Shown here: positions 1 through 12,532 of the stretch, piece by piece
Position numbering within the stretch: position 1 is the first letter of the stretch
Layout: the number at the start of each line of letters is the position of its first letter
Assembly: GCA_030562195.1 (NCBI GenBank)
Contig: JAUJPP010000012.1
Location: 4,278,001-4,342,000, forward strand
DNA from: Nipponacmea schrenckii
Taxonomy: Eukaryota; Mollusca; Gastropoda; Lottiidae
DNA: 64,000 nt
Direction: 5' to 3'
The notes under the pieces: model-generated
Told to the model about the DNA's origin: nothing
The model's input: only the letters and a program-made list of their open reading frames with translations
The model's database searches: none
Translations under genes and position numbers: made by a program

Positions 1-2035
1 CCGGACCGAGAACAGAACGCTTTATCGCAGCCTGGTGTAAAAGGGGTTAATGATGGTTCACATGGTTCATATATTTTCTCTATTTTGTTTCCAATGAAAA
101 TGATCATAAATATGTGGCCATGACATTATGACACCGATTCCTTACATTCATCTATCTCCTTTAAAGAAACAGCTACATTACACGCCTTGTTCAATAGAAA
201 AAGCAAATTAGTTTAAGTTTAGTTTAACTCTATACAAGACTGGACTACAACCCTCCTGAAAGGTGAAGCAAGTTATTGGTAAAACCTTGGACATATAAAA
301 CATTGTAAGACATAATACAGGTTAGATAGGGTCATAACCTTACATTGAGATAATATTACAAAGTTCATAGAAAATAGTACAAAACATTGAAACATCTTAA
401 AACAAACTTGGACTACAACCCTTTTTTAAAGATGAAAAAACCACGGTTGGTTAAAATTTGACATAAATAATGATAAGACATACTATGTTTATGATCATTA
501 AGGTATTACATAACACTGTGAAACAACTCAACACCAAGCTGGACTACAACCCTCCTCATAAGTCAGGGACTAAAAGAGGAAAATGGTTGGCCAAACCTTG
601 GACATCGAAATAAAAAATAAGATATTCTAGAGGTTAGACAAGTTCATGTCCTAACATTATGCCTATAATATTACATCATGGTATGTATGTTGATTAGAAG
701 GTAAAGGTAAGAAGAAGGTAACTGATTGATTATGATATATCATCAATATCTCCATAACACCCTAGTGGTCTATAAATAGTCTGCTGTAATAGTATCATAC
801 TTATATATCACATACCTGTACTTATCAATTTCCATATGACTTTCTAACCTCAATACATAAAGAAAATATTCCACTGAGATAGTCCAGCTTTCACTTCCAC
901 ATTTTATATTTGAATCAGATGGTGATGTCTTTCAGATAAACTATATCACCATATTATCCTACATAATATTCAAAACTGAATCTGAATCTAAGTTCAACAC
1001 TTCATGACAACAATAGACATAAAGTGGGTGGGATCTAATAATTGTATATGTTGTTCATACACTTTATAAAAAAATCATCATTAAATCATAATGCTTAAAC
1101 TTAAATAACATAAGCTTTCTCTAAGCTTCCACAAAAAGTTGTTATTACAAAGGGAATAAATAAAGTTAGCTATAAAAGTGTTCTGTGTCATAATATCCAT
1201 AATAATAACTAAGCTCCAATACACAATCTTGTCAAAATGTTCTTTATTTCATTCAGGCAAAAAACTATACCTTGCAAGATCTTACACTCCTACTATCATT
1301 TAAACTATTTAATCTGACTTCCTATTATATCAGAGCTTTCCCCTATCAAAGTATAATGTTTTTAGTCTATGATTTCTGAAAACAAATGAGTGACGATTTG
1401 GTCATAGATATGCTACAAAATAATGAATTAACAAATCATGTCATATCAGCATTTTGAGGATACGTTTATGATATAAGCTCCACACCTACCTTTCAATATC
1501 CTATGGATCACCTAAACTATCCTATTTGACCAACCATCAGAGTATAACAATTATCAACTATATAGATATGAACTATGAAGACCTATATGATTCTCAAGGT
1601 TACTAATGAACAACATTCTATCAACACCTATTACAATATTGATCATTAGAAGATAAGTACAATAAGGTTTTTTCCGATAAGTTATTAGTATGTTTTTTTT
1701 AGAGAGAAAGTAATCAAGTTTACAACATTCCATTCTAGAATCAATTTCTCTATTTATAAACAACTGTATTGATATCTAGATGGTGATGTTTAAACAGACA
1801 TTGTTTCTAGTGAGCTTTTATCTTCTAATGAAAAAGTCTTATCATAAAGAGTGCCTTATTAACCTCTTTGTGTTTTTATATATTTTCAATTTAAGTTTAT
1901 AATATTGAAAAGATAGAAATTGTCAAAAATTACTAACCAAATACCACAACTAAATTGTTTATTCTTGGTGAATTGCTGGGAATATTTTGTCAATTTCTTT
2001 CAAGAAACAATTTCAATAACTTATCATTAGAACTA
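1..2035. other. Gene-free leading segment
   Basis: No conserved coding segment was recognised on either strand. All open frames are short and AT-rich and lack splice-flanked conserved motifs. The only structure seen is the diverged repeat at 230-670. The segment could be intergenic or intronic of a gene lying outside the window. Confidence 0.5.
230..670. repeat. Diverged tandem repeat, three units of about 130-165 bp
   Basis: The phrase tggactacaaccct recurs at about 242, 408 and 540. Each time it is followed after roughly 45 bases by a version of ccttggacat and then by a gacata/attaca-rich tail. The units differ by many substitutions and indels, so this is an old local duplication. Confidence 0.5.
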
Positions 2036-2835
2036 CAGTATATCCTGCATTCACGACCACCTTTATTAAGAGCCCACCTTTAATAAGCGACAACAATAAA
2101 GTCCCCCCTACGAGTTTTCAATGTAATTATCGACTAATAAGCGGCCACCTTCATTACGCTACCAGCGGCCATGTAGGCTATTTACACTTCCAATTGATTA
2201 AAATAACTCAATTAAGTGACCATGACACTTCTGATTATCTCCCTTAACAAAGATCACATTCACACGTCGGTGAGATTCAATGAGATTATCGCTTATCGGT
2301 AATTAGAAAATCTTCTACAGATTGATTTTATAGCTTGTTGCTGATTAATATTGATAGATTTCATCGTATTGACAATTATTATAAAGTACTGTAAAGGCTT
2401 TAGAATTTTGTTTTTGGTAAAATTTAGACTACCTTAAATTTGATTAGAAAGTGAAAGTAGAGTGTACCGGATGTTGTTATAAAAACATATGTGCAAATGG
2501 AATAATACATGTTACTAGGCAATTAAAATGCAAGTAAAGAATTATATCTTATTGATTTATGGTAGAGAATTTTGACTTTGAAAACGAAAGTTACTGTGGA
2601 AATTTTGGTATCTAAAAGAAAATAAAATACAACAAAATATGGCACCCGTCAGTAGATAGGGAAAAAGCATGCAAAAGTGGTAGAAACTACACATGTATGA
2701 GTAAAAGTAAGATCCTATGATTTCCAAAATGTCAACAAGAAATGGTCTTGCAGTTCCTCTCCTAAGAGGCCACCTTCATTCAACAACCGTTTTTTGAATA
2801 TTCCTTTGAGTGGTCTCTGAATGCAGGTTCTACTG
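2036..2835. mobile_element. Non-autonomous TIR element with TA flanks
   Basis: The left end reads CAGTATATCCTGCATTCA and the inverted right end reads CAGTAGAACCTGCATTCA; both continue into GACCAC. Each end is flanked by TA (2034-2035 and 2836-2837), consistent with a TA target duplication. Near both ends lie motifs of the type ggccaccttcatt. No transposase frame is present in the 800 bp. The superfamily is not certain: a TA duplication fits Tc1/mariner-like or related groups. Confidence 0.55.
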
Positions 2836-2837
2836 TA

Positions 2838-3977
2838 TTTCTATTATATTTATATTATTATGCTAATTTATTCAAAATTGTATGTAAACATTTAAGATAA
2901 TATGCACTTAACCTTTGAACACTAAGTCAGGGTGTTATTTGGTAATGGTGTTTCAAAAGCGGCTTGGGTTTTATCCTGCTAATATATATATATATCTTTT
3001 TTATAATGCCTACATATACTTCCAAATAGGTTTACACAAAAACATAAATTATTTATAAGACATTCCCAGGATGAGTTCCAAACATTACAGTAATCATTTC
3101 AACAAGGAATAATTTCATTCATAGTCTAAAACAAGCATGTCACCTTGACAAAACCTTCTTTTAAATCATCCAGATGGTTGGATTGATGTCATGTTAGTCA
3201 TCACCAGAATTCAGTGACACATTAATATGAACATTGATAGATAAGGATAAAGTTATTACAATTTACCACTATAAATACTGATACAATAGCATACTGACAT
3301 CAAAACATACTTCTTACTAGATGTCAGATACTACTGAATATATTTATTTATAATATACATGTATACAGTATTTCTGATTGAAAGTACTCTTGTATTAAAG
3401 TTTTTTACATTTTACAATTATTAGTAATATATTTTGATGACATATCATTCATGAATGAACATTTTATTAGGCACTTAATTAGTCTATAAATGCTAAATAG
3501 ATTATATGCAATATTGTGGTTCTCTCCCTAAGAATTTACGTGTCAAAAGTTATGAAATAATGTCTAGTAATATAAGAAATTATGTTTATGAATCCTTAAT
3601 GGACATGCTGTAATAACAATCAGTTTATAATTCTAAATTAAGTCAATTAAATCTGTGTGCTATTATACTAGCTGTACAAAAACCGGGGAGAATTTTTTTT
3701 TTACTTCAATGTGTGTATTGGGAGACAGAGACTAGACATTTCTTTCTAACTCTGCAAAATAACTTTGATACTTGATTGATAGGGTGGTTTCAAAATGTAT
3801 GACGTGCATGGAATAGAAACATCAGGGTACATTTTTAACATACGGTACCGGTAATACAGTATACCCTAGGTACACATCGAAGGTTCCTTGGTTAAGACCA
3901 ATTCTATTAGCAAAACTGGATTATTTAGAAACAAAATCTCTTCTTTCAAACTTTTTCTTATCAAAATCTAAAAAGAG
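2838..3977. other. Gene-free stretch
   Basis: AT-rich sequence with short (TA)n runs near 2983. No coding, RNA or repeat structure was recognised. Confidence 0.45.
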
Positions 3978-4374
3978 GTTGCCTAGCAAGATACGTCCAC
4001 TTTAAAATATATTTTCTGTTTTAACACAGGCAGAAAATCTAAGATTATTTAGGTCTAATCCAATCCAAGTTCTCATCAATATAAATGTTCACACCAAATT
4101 TCATTCAAATCAGATAAAACCTAGTCACTATTGCATTTACTAGCTAATTTCCATGTGTTTTGACTAAGTCAAGTGCAATAACCCAAAAACCGTTCATCAA
4201 AAAAATCGCCTAATTCAAACTTGTCAGAGATCTCATCAATATAAATGATCACAGCAAGTTTCATTCAAATCCAACGAAATCTGTAGTCTCTTTTGCGTTC
4301 ACAAGCAACTGCGGATGGACGGACGGACAGAGGTGACAGCAATATATGACCACATTATAATGGGGGCGTATAAA
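3978..4374 (-). mobile_element. Short Helitron-like (pearl-type) element
   Basis: On the minus strand the element begins with the palindromic head (GCCCCCATTATAATGTGGTC, 4350-4369), runs into a TCCG microsatellite (about 4315-4330) and two diverged core repeats, and ends at a short hairpin TTGCTAGGCAA (read on the minus strand, 3978-3990). The same head, microsatellite, core and hairpin occur in the element at 9524-11012. The architecture matches the tandem-repeat pearl/DINE-like Helitron family described from bivalves; the family assignment is inference. Confidence 0.55.
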
Positions 4375-5895
4375 AATGGCATACCATAGATTCTGAAATC
4401 AATAAGAACTACAAGCATTGAGAAAGATGAGCCTGTTAGCTATAATATAAAAGAAACAATAAAAGAATTGAAAATAGACAGAGATAAAGAGAAGAGTTAT
4501 GTCAATAATAACATCACAGTATTTGTACTAAGTGGATATTTGTACTGAATATTTTAAATAGTATTAGTATTTGTATTTAGTTTACCATCACACTTTGTCA
4601 ATATTACCTTCTAAAACCTGAATGTGGAGGTTGTAAACAGCTACATCAAGGCCGACCCATTCAATATTATAGACAGATATTTCATGTCCGTACTTAACAA
4701 AATATTTAAATCTAATCCAGGCTCTCCAGTATCTATATATCATTGACCCTATTGTCTTCAGTCTATAGTTTGGTCCTTAATTCGAAAACCATACAGATAA
4801 CTCAATAATAAGTTGTTTTTACTATATAACAGCAAACATTACAATTATATTGAACTATTATATGACATACATGTACACTCAGATATTTAGAAATAGCTAT
4901 GAGGAAACAACTAAAACTTCTCAGTAGCATCTCAAGGAAGCTAGATAACGGCTTGTAGAAGGCTGGCATATCAGGATATTTAGAACGTAAATTATCCAGA
5001 ACTGATTAATAGATTGAATAGAATTCAGCTAAAATTAAATAATAGATAAATAAGCACCGTAATAAACTGTATAATTAAAGAAGGCTTTTCATAATGAATG
5101 TGCAATTTACAGTACAATATCACTTAACCATAGACAAGATATTTACATTTTTATTCAAACTTATAGGAGATGCATAACTGCTCAAAAATCTATTGACACA
5201 TAGCCAAAAGTAGTGTATAAGAGAATATATGATTTTTAGAAGAACAATAACTGAGAAAACTGCAAAACTTTTCATGATGGGTGAATTCAACATTAAATAT
5301 GATCCTTTAGATACAAGTTTTTGATCAAGATCAAGTTTTGTTCTAGGAATTCAAGGATCCTCTCTCTTGCAATTGGGATTTCTTACTTAGTTATTAGATA
5401 AAAAAATCTAAAAAGTGAGAAGACGCATATCTTAAATTTATTGAAGCAATGAACCATGACAGACATTCAATCAATACATTTGATATTGGCCAACAACAAA
5501 TCCGGTTTGGATTACAATTGAACTTAAAGGGATTGTAAAGAGGTTTTCTATACCGGTATCTTTCATGATGGTGTACTAAGGACATGCATGCAGTAGGCCT
5601 ATTCCAATTTTCGATCTGACGATTATGGTTTGTAATTCCACTAAAACTAAGTGATTAATGATGTCACTTATCACAAAATATGAATTGTATTAAGTAAAGT
5701 GAGGCATTTGAAATTAGTGATGTTATCAAACACTTAGTTTCAGTTGGATTGTATGAGCCACAGATATCAGACTTGATTTAAAACTTAATGCTATCAGTGT
5801 CCCCAATGCACATAAAAAAGATGTTGAAACCTCTTTATAATCACTTCAATGTGATATGTAACTCTTTAAATTCTGGTCATGGATAAAACTCCGTA
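4375..5895. other. Gene-free stretch
   Basis: No conserved frame, RNA gene or repeat was recognised. The only open frame of note is a short AT-rich one without homology that I can see. Confidence 0.45.
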
Positions 5896-5943
5896 CTCAA
5901 CAGTAAGGCTGCAACGTTTAGTCTTTTCTGTAAACGTTCAAAC

Positions 5944-6383
5944 TAGGGCTGGGAATCGATTATGATTTTAATATCGATTATCGGCAAATAATCGGTGACG
6001 TGCACTGACCGATAATCGATTAATAATCGGTAGAATTTTCATGTCTATTTTAAGTAAGGGAGATAACCACATTCGAGTATCGTAAACACAGTACATTTGA
6101 AAATGAAAGTAGCATATCCTCCCAGCAGATGGAGCTCTACACTGTTTGTTATTTATAGGCCTATAGTTGTTATTGTGTCGTATTAAAAGTCGATAGCGGT
6201 ATTATTTGGTAGGTTTTGTGATAGTATTGTTCATTCCATCTTGTAAACAGTTGTTTGAAAAAATTGATTGGATATAATTTATTGAATCATGATAATCGAT
6301 TATGGAATTTTAGATCGATAATCGTAATCGGCAGGTAAGTAATCAACGATTAATCGGAATTTCGATAAATTTTGCCAGCCCTA
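5944..6383. mobile_element. Nested hAT-type MITE
   Basis: The ends TAGGGCTGG and CCAGCCCTA form a terminal inverted repeat with an exact 8-bp target duplication GTTCAAAC (5936-5943 and 6384-6391). Internal ATCGATTAT motifs are repeated near both ends in inverted orientation. It is 440 bp, non-coding, and lies entirely inside the hAT element at 5904-7192, so it inserted later. Confidence 0.87.
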
Positions 6384-6786
6384 GTTCAAACGAAAGTTAT
6401 TAAACGAAACGGTACCGTTTAAACGTTTGGGTTTGGTTGGTCCAAAGCTACACAATGTCCGAGTCGGCAGTGTTAGAGATACTAAACCTCCACACAAAAT
6501 GAAAAAGTTAAGCCGAATATTTCTAAGGGAATAGTATAAGATTTGCTGGTATTGTTGTCTGTAATGGAGTTAGATTATCGTATAAACATACAATGATTCA
6601 TGAGTGTTATCTGCCATTTTATTTAACAGAACGTCATGTGACAGTGTAGTGATACAAACAAATTGAAAGTAGACATGATATACTAGGAGGAAATAAATGC
6701 GAAGTTATACGGAATCAACACAGATGTGTGATTAAGTTTGCGTACGGTACTTATAAGCCTATAATTATTTACTCTTTGTCCTGTAA

Positions 6787-6988
6787 TTTGACGAGTACTG
6801 CAAGATTACAGTAACAACGCAAGGACAGGTCTATATTTAGATCACAAATTCTACTTGACGAGTACTGCAAGATTACAGCAAGAACGCAAGGACAGGTCTA
6901 TATTTAGATCACAAATTCTACTTGACGAGTACTGCAAGATTACAGCAAGAACGCAAAGACAGGTCTATATTTAGATCACTAATTCTAC
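6787..6988. repeat. Three tandem copies of a 67-bp unit
   Basis: The unit starts cttgacgagtactgcaag and ends tttagatcacaaattcta. The three copies are almost identical, with a few substitutions (cagtaac/cagcaag, aaggac/aagac). The array is internal to the outer hAT element and is recent. Confidence 0.9.
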
Positions 6989-7200
6989 ATGTGTTTTAAA
7001 CATACAGGTTATTCAGGGGGCATTTCAAGATAGTCAATTAAGAACTCCGATCATACGACGTTGAAAGTGGTGAGGAAATAAGATCAAATCACTGTCTTTT
7101 ATCATTTTCGTTTAAACGATAAATCATTTTCTAAACGTTTACAGGCACTGGTCTAAACGTTTACGTTTAAACGTTTAACCGTTGCAGCCTTACTCAACAG

Positions 7201-8208
7201 AAGCAATGAAGCACCGAATCTCTGTGTAGAACAGAACAATGGATTATTATTTTGATGATTTAAATTCTAGTTCAAGGTTTAAAACTGTATTGACAATTAG
7301 AAGAGATGTAAAATTTGTCCTTACTATATTAGGCCTACTATTATGTCTCAATGTAAGCTACATACAATATAAATTATACTCACCAGATGATTAGCTATAT
7401 TAACATTAGTGGTCCAATTATGTAGACTTCAAGTATTAATACTCCACACTCAATAATTATATCTGAAAAAAATAATTATTTTCCAAATTTCACTTCACTT
7501 TCTTTCAGTTTCAAATTCTTGTCAAATATTTTTTTCATCTCTTAAATGATAGGCTAATCTATCTTTCTACTTTCTAGACCAAAAAATACACAAAAATTTA
7601 CATTTCAAAGTAGATCTACCGTTATTCATAAAGAACTATTATATGTTAAAAGAAAAGTTTCAATTTGTCAATCCCTCAATGTTCAGTCTGGATAAAACGA
7701 AACTCTAAAGTGTGTCAGTAAAACTGTCAAATAAACAATCGATCAACAGTAGATCTAACATATTTTGATAATATTGTAAAGTAAAACTAAAAGAAAAGGC
7801 ACTAGATCTATTGATTAATGAACAAGTAAAGATAATTTTAATTCACAGAAACAACTGACTATGATTTTAGTTGAAACAAAAGATGAAATGTCTGATAACC
7901 ACTGAAAATTATACTTTGTCTAAAATTTGACACAAAATTCCTCTATGTTTACCGATTTAACTGCAGTGAAGGAAAACTTCTTGACTGACTTGACGGTTCC
8001 GTACAAATTAATTTAAACGGCAAATGAAAACGATGTTATTTTAAGGTTGGATGTCTTGTTGAAAAATATATTGTAGGCAACCAAAAGTAAAAATAAAAGC
8101 AGCTATCATTAAATATTCTATACTACAGATCAAAATTCAGTATACAAAATTATTTTCGTTCACAATCAAAAATATTGTTTTACGCAATGGAGTTTTAAAG
8201 TCGTCAGT
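7201..8208. other. Gene-free stretch
   Basis: AT-rich sequence with no recognised coding or RNA feature. It separates the nested hAT pair from the foldback structure. Confidence 0.45.
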
Positions 8209-8223
8209 GCCGAGTTCAAGTCA

Positions 8224-8329
8224 GCAGACAATACGATTTGCAGACAATAACAAAATTCAAGTGGGCATACGATAAGATTTGCAGACAATAACTGCAAATT
8301 AGTTAGCAGACGATAGCCCGCAGACAATA
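8224..8329 (+). repeat. Cluster of GCAGACAATA decamers in the left arm
   Basis: The decamer occurs at 8224, 8240, 8281 and 8320, with a one-base variant (GCAGACGATA) at 8306. The same motif in inverse orientation (TATTGTCTGC) recurs in the right arm copies at about 18930-19050 and 19260-19370. Regularly repeated subterminal motifs of this kind are typical transposase-binding sites; that role is inferred. Confidence 0.7.
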
Positions 8330-8759
8330 AGAAATTATTACTTTTTGACTCATCCTCGCATTTCAACCAATCAACGACAGCGACAGCGGGATTCCTTCAA
8401 GGGACACAAATCATGTTATAACAACACATGGTACCCACAAACGTAAAATTAATAGAAATAACTGGATATGAATGGAATTCTACTTCTACAGTACAAGAGA
8501 AACTATGGAAAACGTTCATTATTCATTTATCAGACAATTACAAAGTAGAAAAATCACTTCGGACTCCAGACTAAATTTTCTTTGCGATTAAACAAACATA
8601 GGCACCATGCATACAGACCGCATTAAAGATGTCGCATGCAAAGATATCGGTGAAAATAAAGGATGCAAAAGTTTTCAAAAACACTCTTACTATTCCTGCT
8701 TTTAACTCAAAAATTCCATCAGAAGCAACCCCCACCCCATCTCCTATAATAAGCTAGTT

Positions 8760-9510
8760 ATAAGCATCAAAGCCACCCTTACCACTTTTTTGCCACTTTG
8801 TGACTAGGATAGATATATGAATATCCTTTAAATTCTACTAGGTGTACTATCTCGAAAATCCTGCTTTTAATCCGAAAATTCCATCAGAAGCTATCCCCAC
8901 CCCATCTCCTATAATAAGCTAGTTCTAAGCATTCGAAAATCGTGTTTGTCAACATCAAAGCCACCCTTACCACTGTTTTGCCACTTTGTGACTAGGATAA
9001 ATATAAAGATAAATGAATATCCTTTAAATTCTACTAGGTGTAGTATCTCGGAATTCCTGCTTTTAAACCGAAAATTCTATCAGACCCCCCCCCCCTCCAA
9101 TTATAACCAAGCCATAAGTCATGTTTGTCGACATCAAAACCACCCTTAACCACTGATTTGCCACTTTTAGACTAGGATAAATATTAATATTAATGAATAA
9201 CCTTTTGATTCTACTAGGTGTAGTATCTCGGAATTCCTGCTTTTAATCCGAAAATTCTATCAGAAACAACCATACTTTAGCATGTAATAAATGACAAAAG
9301 TCTATGTCTGTTGACATAATACCACCCTTACCACAATTTTGCCACTTTAAAACTAAGATAAATATAAATATAAATGAATATCCTATTGATTCTACTAGGT
9401 GTAGTATCCCCGAATTCCTGTTTTAAATCCGAAAATTCTATCAGAAACCACCCCCCCCCCCCCAATTATAACCAAGCCTTAAGTCATGATTGTCGACATC
9501 AAAACCACCC
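8760..9510 (+). repeat. ~180-bp tandem repeats, forward part
   Basis: Each unit has the order: accacccttaccac, gccacttt, ctaggataaatat, attctactaggtgtagtatc, cctgcttttaa, aattctatcaga and often a poly-C run. The attctactaggtgtagtatc phrase recurs at about 8833, 9028, 9210 and 9388. The array continues at 11040-11815 beyond an inserted Helitron-like element and then inverts. Confidence 0.8.
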
Positions 9511-9523
9511 GTACCACCGTTTT

Positions 9524-11012
9524 TATATGCCCACATTATAATGTGGTCGTATATTGTCGTCACCCTGTCCGTCCGTCCGTCCGTCCACAATTGCTTGTGA
9601 ACGCAATAGAGACTACAGTTTTCATCAGATTTGAATGAAACTTGTTGTAATCATTTATATTGATGAGATCTTGGACAAGTTTGATCGTGACGAGTTTTGG
9701 GTGAATATTTTTTGATAGAGGGGGGGAAACTACTATCTCGTAGTTCCGGGAAAGCACGGGCCTAGGAATCAGACCTAATTTTTATTTCCTCGCACCGATC
9801 GGGATTCGAACCCACGGCACCTAGTCGCCTAGCAGACGACAGTCCAACTCGCTAACCACTAAGCCATTCACCACCCTAAAAAAAGTGGTTTCAGAACTCA
9901 GTTTTAACGAGAAGTACTGTCGCCTACACGATTCAAATGAATGTTTTCTTACACCCGCTCGGGGAGACAGCCATATATCCTGGCACTGGCAGATTTAGAT
10001 AGAGGGGGGGAAACTACTATCTCGTAGTTCCGGGAAAGCACGGGCCTAGGAATCAGACCTAATTTTTATTTCCTCGCACCGATCGGGATTCGAACCCACG
10101 GCACCTAGTCGCCTAGCAGACGACAGTCCAACTCGCTAACCACTGAGCCATTCACCACCCTAAAAAAAGTGGTTTCAGAACTCAGTTTTAACGAGAAGTA
10201 CTGTCGCCTACACGATTCAAATGAATGTTTTCTTACACCCGCTCGGGGAGACAGCCATATATCCTGGCACTGGCAGATTTAGATAGAGGGGGAAACTACT
10301 ATCTCGTAGTTCCGGGAAAGCACGGGCCTAGGAATCAGACCTAATTTTTATTTCCTCGCACCGATCGGGATTCGAACCCACGGCACCTAGTCGCCTAGCA
10401 GACGACAGTCCAACTCGCTAACCACTGAGCCATTCACCACCCTAAAAAAAGTGGTTTCAGAACTCAGTTTTAACGAGAAGTACTGTCGCCTACACGATTC
10501 AAATGAATGTTTTCTTACACCCGCTCGGGGAGACAGCCATATATCCTGGCACTGGCAGATTTAGATAGAGGGGGGGGGGAAACTACTATCTCGTAGTTCC
10601 GGGAAAGCACGGGCCTAGGAATCAGACCTAATTTTTATTTCCTCGCACCGATCGGGATTCGAACCCACGGCACCTAGTCGCCTAGGAATATTTTTTGAGT
10701 TATTGGCCTTGACTAAGTCAATTGCGTCAATAGACTTGTGAACATGATAGAGACAACAGTTTTCATCTGATTGGAATCTTGGTCAAGTTCAAAATTGACA
10801 TTTCGATATACTGTTTTTGAGTTTGCACTTGACTTAGTCAAAACGCGGCTTGTGATTGCGATAGACAAAACAGTTTTCATCTGATTTTAATGAAATTTGG
10901 TGTGAACATTTATATTGATGAGAACTTGGATTAGACCTAAATAATCTTAGAGTTTTTGTCTGTGTTAAAACAGAAAATATATTTTAAAGTGGGTGTATCT
11001 TGCTAGGCAACC
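9524..11012 (+). mobile_element. Helitron-like (pearl-type) element carrying a SINE array
   Basis: The head is a near-palindrome (GCCCACATTATAATGTGGTC, 9529-9548) followed by (TCCG)n at about 9567-9585, core repeats of the gaatgaaacttg/ttatattgatgagatctt type, and a terminal hairpin TTGCTAGGCAA (11000-11010). It interrupts one of the ~180-bp foldback repeats in the phrase accaccgttttgccacttt, so it is younger than the foldback. A tRNA-derived SINE array (9714-10685) is inserted in its core. No Rep/helicase frame is present, so it is non-autonomous. Confidence 0.6.
9703..10698 (-). mobile_element. Tandem array of a tRNA-derived SINE with 13-bp target duplication
   Basis: Three full units of about 283 bp (9714-9997, 9998-10281, 10282-10563) and a partial fourth (10564-10685) follow head to tail. 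Read on the minus strand each full unit contains an A-box-like TGGCTCAGTGGTTAGCG and a B-box GGTTCGAATCC, the internal RNA polymerase III promoter of a tRNA. A poly-C tract precedes TCTATC at the 3' end. The whole block is flanked by the 13-bp direct repeat GAATATTTTTTGA (9703-9715 and 10686-10698), so it behaves as one insertion. The partial fourth unit is cut within the tRNA region at the right edge. Confidence 0.88.
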
Positions 11013-11039
11013 ACTTGTTCCACTTTAAGACTAGGATAA

Positions 11040-12280
11040 ATATTAATATAAATAAATATACTTTTGATTCTACTAGGTGTAGTGTCTCGGAATTACTGCT
11101 TTTAATCCGAAAATTCCACCAGAAACAACCATACTCTAGCATGTAATAAATGACAAAAGTCTATGTTTGTTGACATTAATACCACAATTACCACAGTTTT
11201 GCCACTTTCTAGGATAAATATAAATATAAACTAGAATTGCTTACAATTATGAACGTATTTCGAGAGCCTTAAAATATTATGTAGGCTAAATTTGCAATGA
11301 CCTACATCTAGAAAAAAGTCAAAAGTCTATGTTTGTTGACATCAGTCCCACCCGCATCACCGTTTTGACACTTTAAAACTAGGATGGATATTAATATAAA
11401 TGAATATCCTTTTGTTTCTACTAGGTGTAGCATCTCGGAATTCCTGCTTTAATCCGAAAATTCTATCAGACACCCCCCCCCCCCCAATTATAACCAAGCC
11501 ATAAGTCATGTTTGTCGACATCAAAACCGCCTTAACCACTGTTTTGCCACTTTTATACTAGGATAAATATTAATATAAATGAATATCCTTTTGATTCTAC
11601 TAGGTGTAGTATCTCGGAATTCCTGCTTTTAATCCGAAAATTTCATCAAAAACAACCATTCTCTAGCATGTAATATATGACAAATGACTATGTTTGATGA
11701 CATCAGTACCACCTTTACCACCGTTTTGCCACTTTTAAACTAGGATAAATATTTATATAAATGAATATACTTTCGATTCTACTAGGTGTAAAATCTCTAA
11801 ATTCCTGCTTTTCATCAGGATTAATAAGAATTAAAATTATTACCTAGTAGAATCAAAAGGTTATTCATCAATATTAATATTTATCCTAGTTTAAAAGTGG
11901 CAATACCGTGGTAAGGGTGGTTTTGATGTCGACAAACATGACTTATGGCTTGGTTATAATGGGGGGGGGGGGGTTGGGGTGTCTGATAGAATTTTCGGTT
12001 CAAAAGCAGGAATTCCGAGATACTACACCTAGTAGAATAGTAAAGGATATTCATTTATCTTTATATTTATCCTAGTCACAAAGTGGCAAAACAGTGGTAA
12101 GGATGGCTTTGATGTTGATAAACACGTGAATGCTTATAACTAGCTTATTAGATAGATGGGGTGGGGGTAGCTACTGATGGAATTTTCGGGTTAAAAGCAG
12201 GAATTCCGAGATACTACACCTATTAGAATTTAAAGTATATTAACTTATCTTAATGTTTAGTACAGTCTAAAAGTGGCAAA
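11040..12280. repeat. ~180-bp tandem repeats with internal orientation switch
   Basis: Forward units continue with the attctactaggtgtag phrase near 11067, 11419, 11596 and 11776. After about 11815-11830 the same units appear in reverse (ctacacctagtagaat near 12020 and 12215). The switch point is the centre of the foldback structure. Confidence 0.8.
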
Positions 12281-12532
12281 ACGATAGAAAGAGTGTTTTT
12301 GAAGACTTTTGCATCCTTTATTTTCACCGATATCTTTACATGCGACATCTTTAATGCGGTCTCATGGTGCCTATGTTTGCTTAATCGCAAAGAAAATTTA
12401 GTCTGAAGTCCGAAGTGATTTTTCTACCTTGTAATTGTTTGATAAATGAATAATGAACATTTTCCATAGTTTCTCTTGTCCTGTAGAAGTAGAATTCCAT
12501 TTATATCCAGTTATTTCTATAAATTTTACTTT

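Larger units (their letters stand above)
5904..7192. mobile_element. Non-autonomous hAT-type element (outer)
   Basis: Terminal inverted repeats TAAGGCTGCAACG (5904) and CGTTGCAGCCTTA (ending 7192) are perfect. They are flanked by an exact 8-bp direct repeat CTCAACAG (5896-5903 and 7193-7200), the hallmark target duplication of hAT transposons. Subterminal AAACGTTT-like motifs recur at both ends. The element has no transposase frame. It contains a second, younger hAT insertion (5944-6383) and a 67-bp tandem repeat (6787-6988). Confidence 0.85.
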
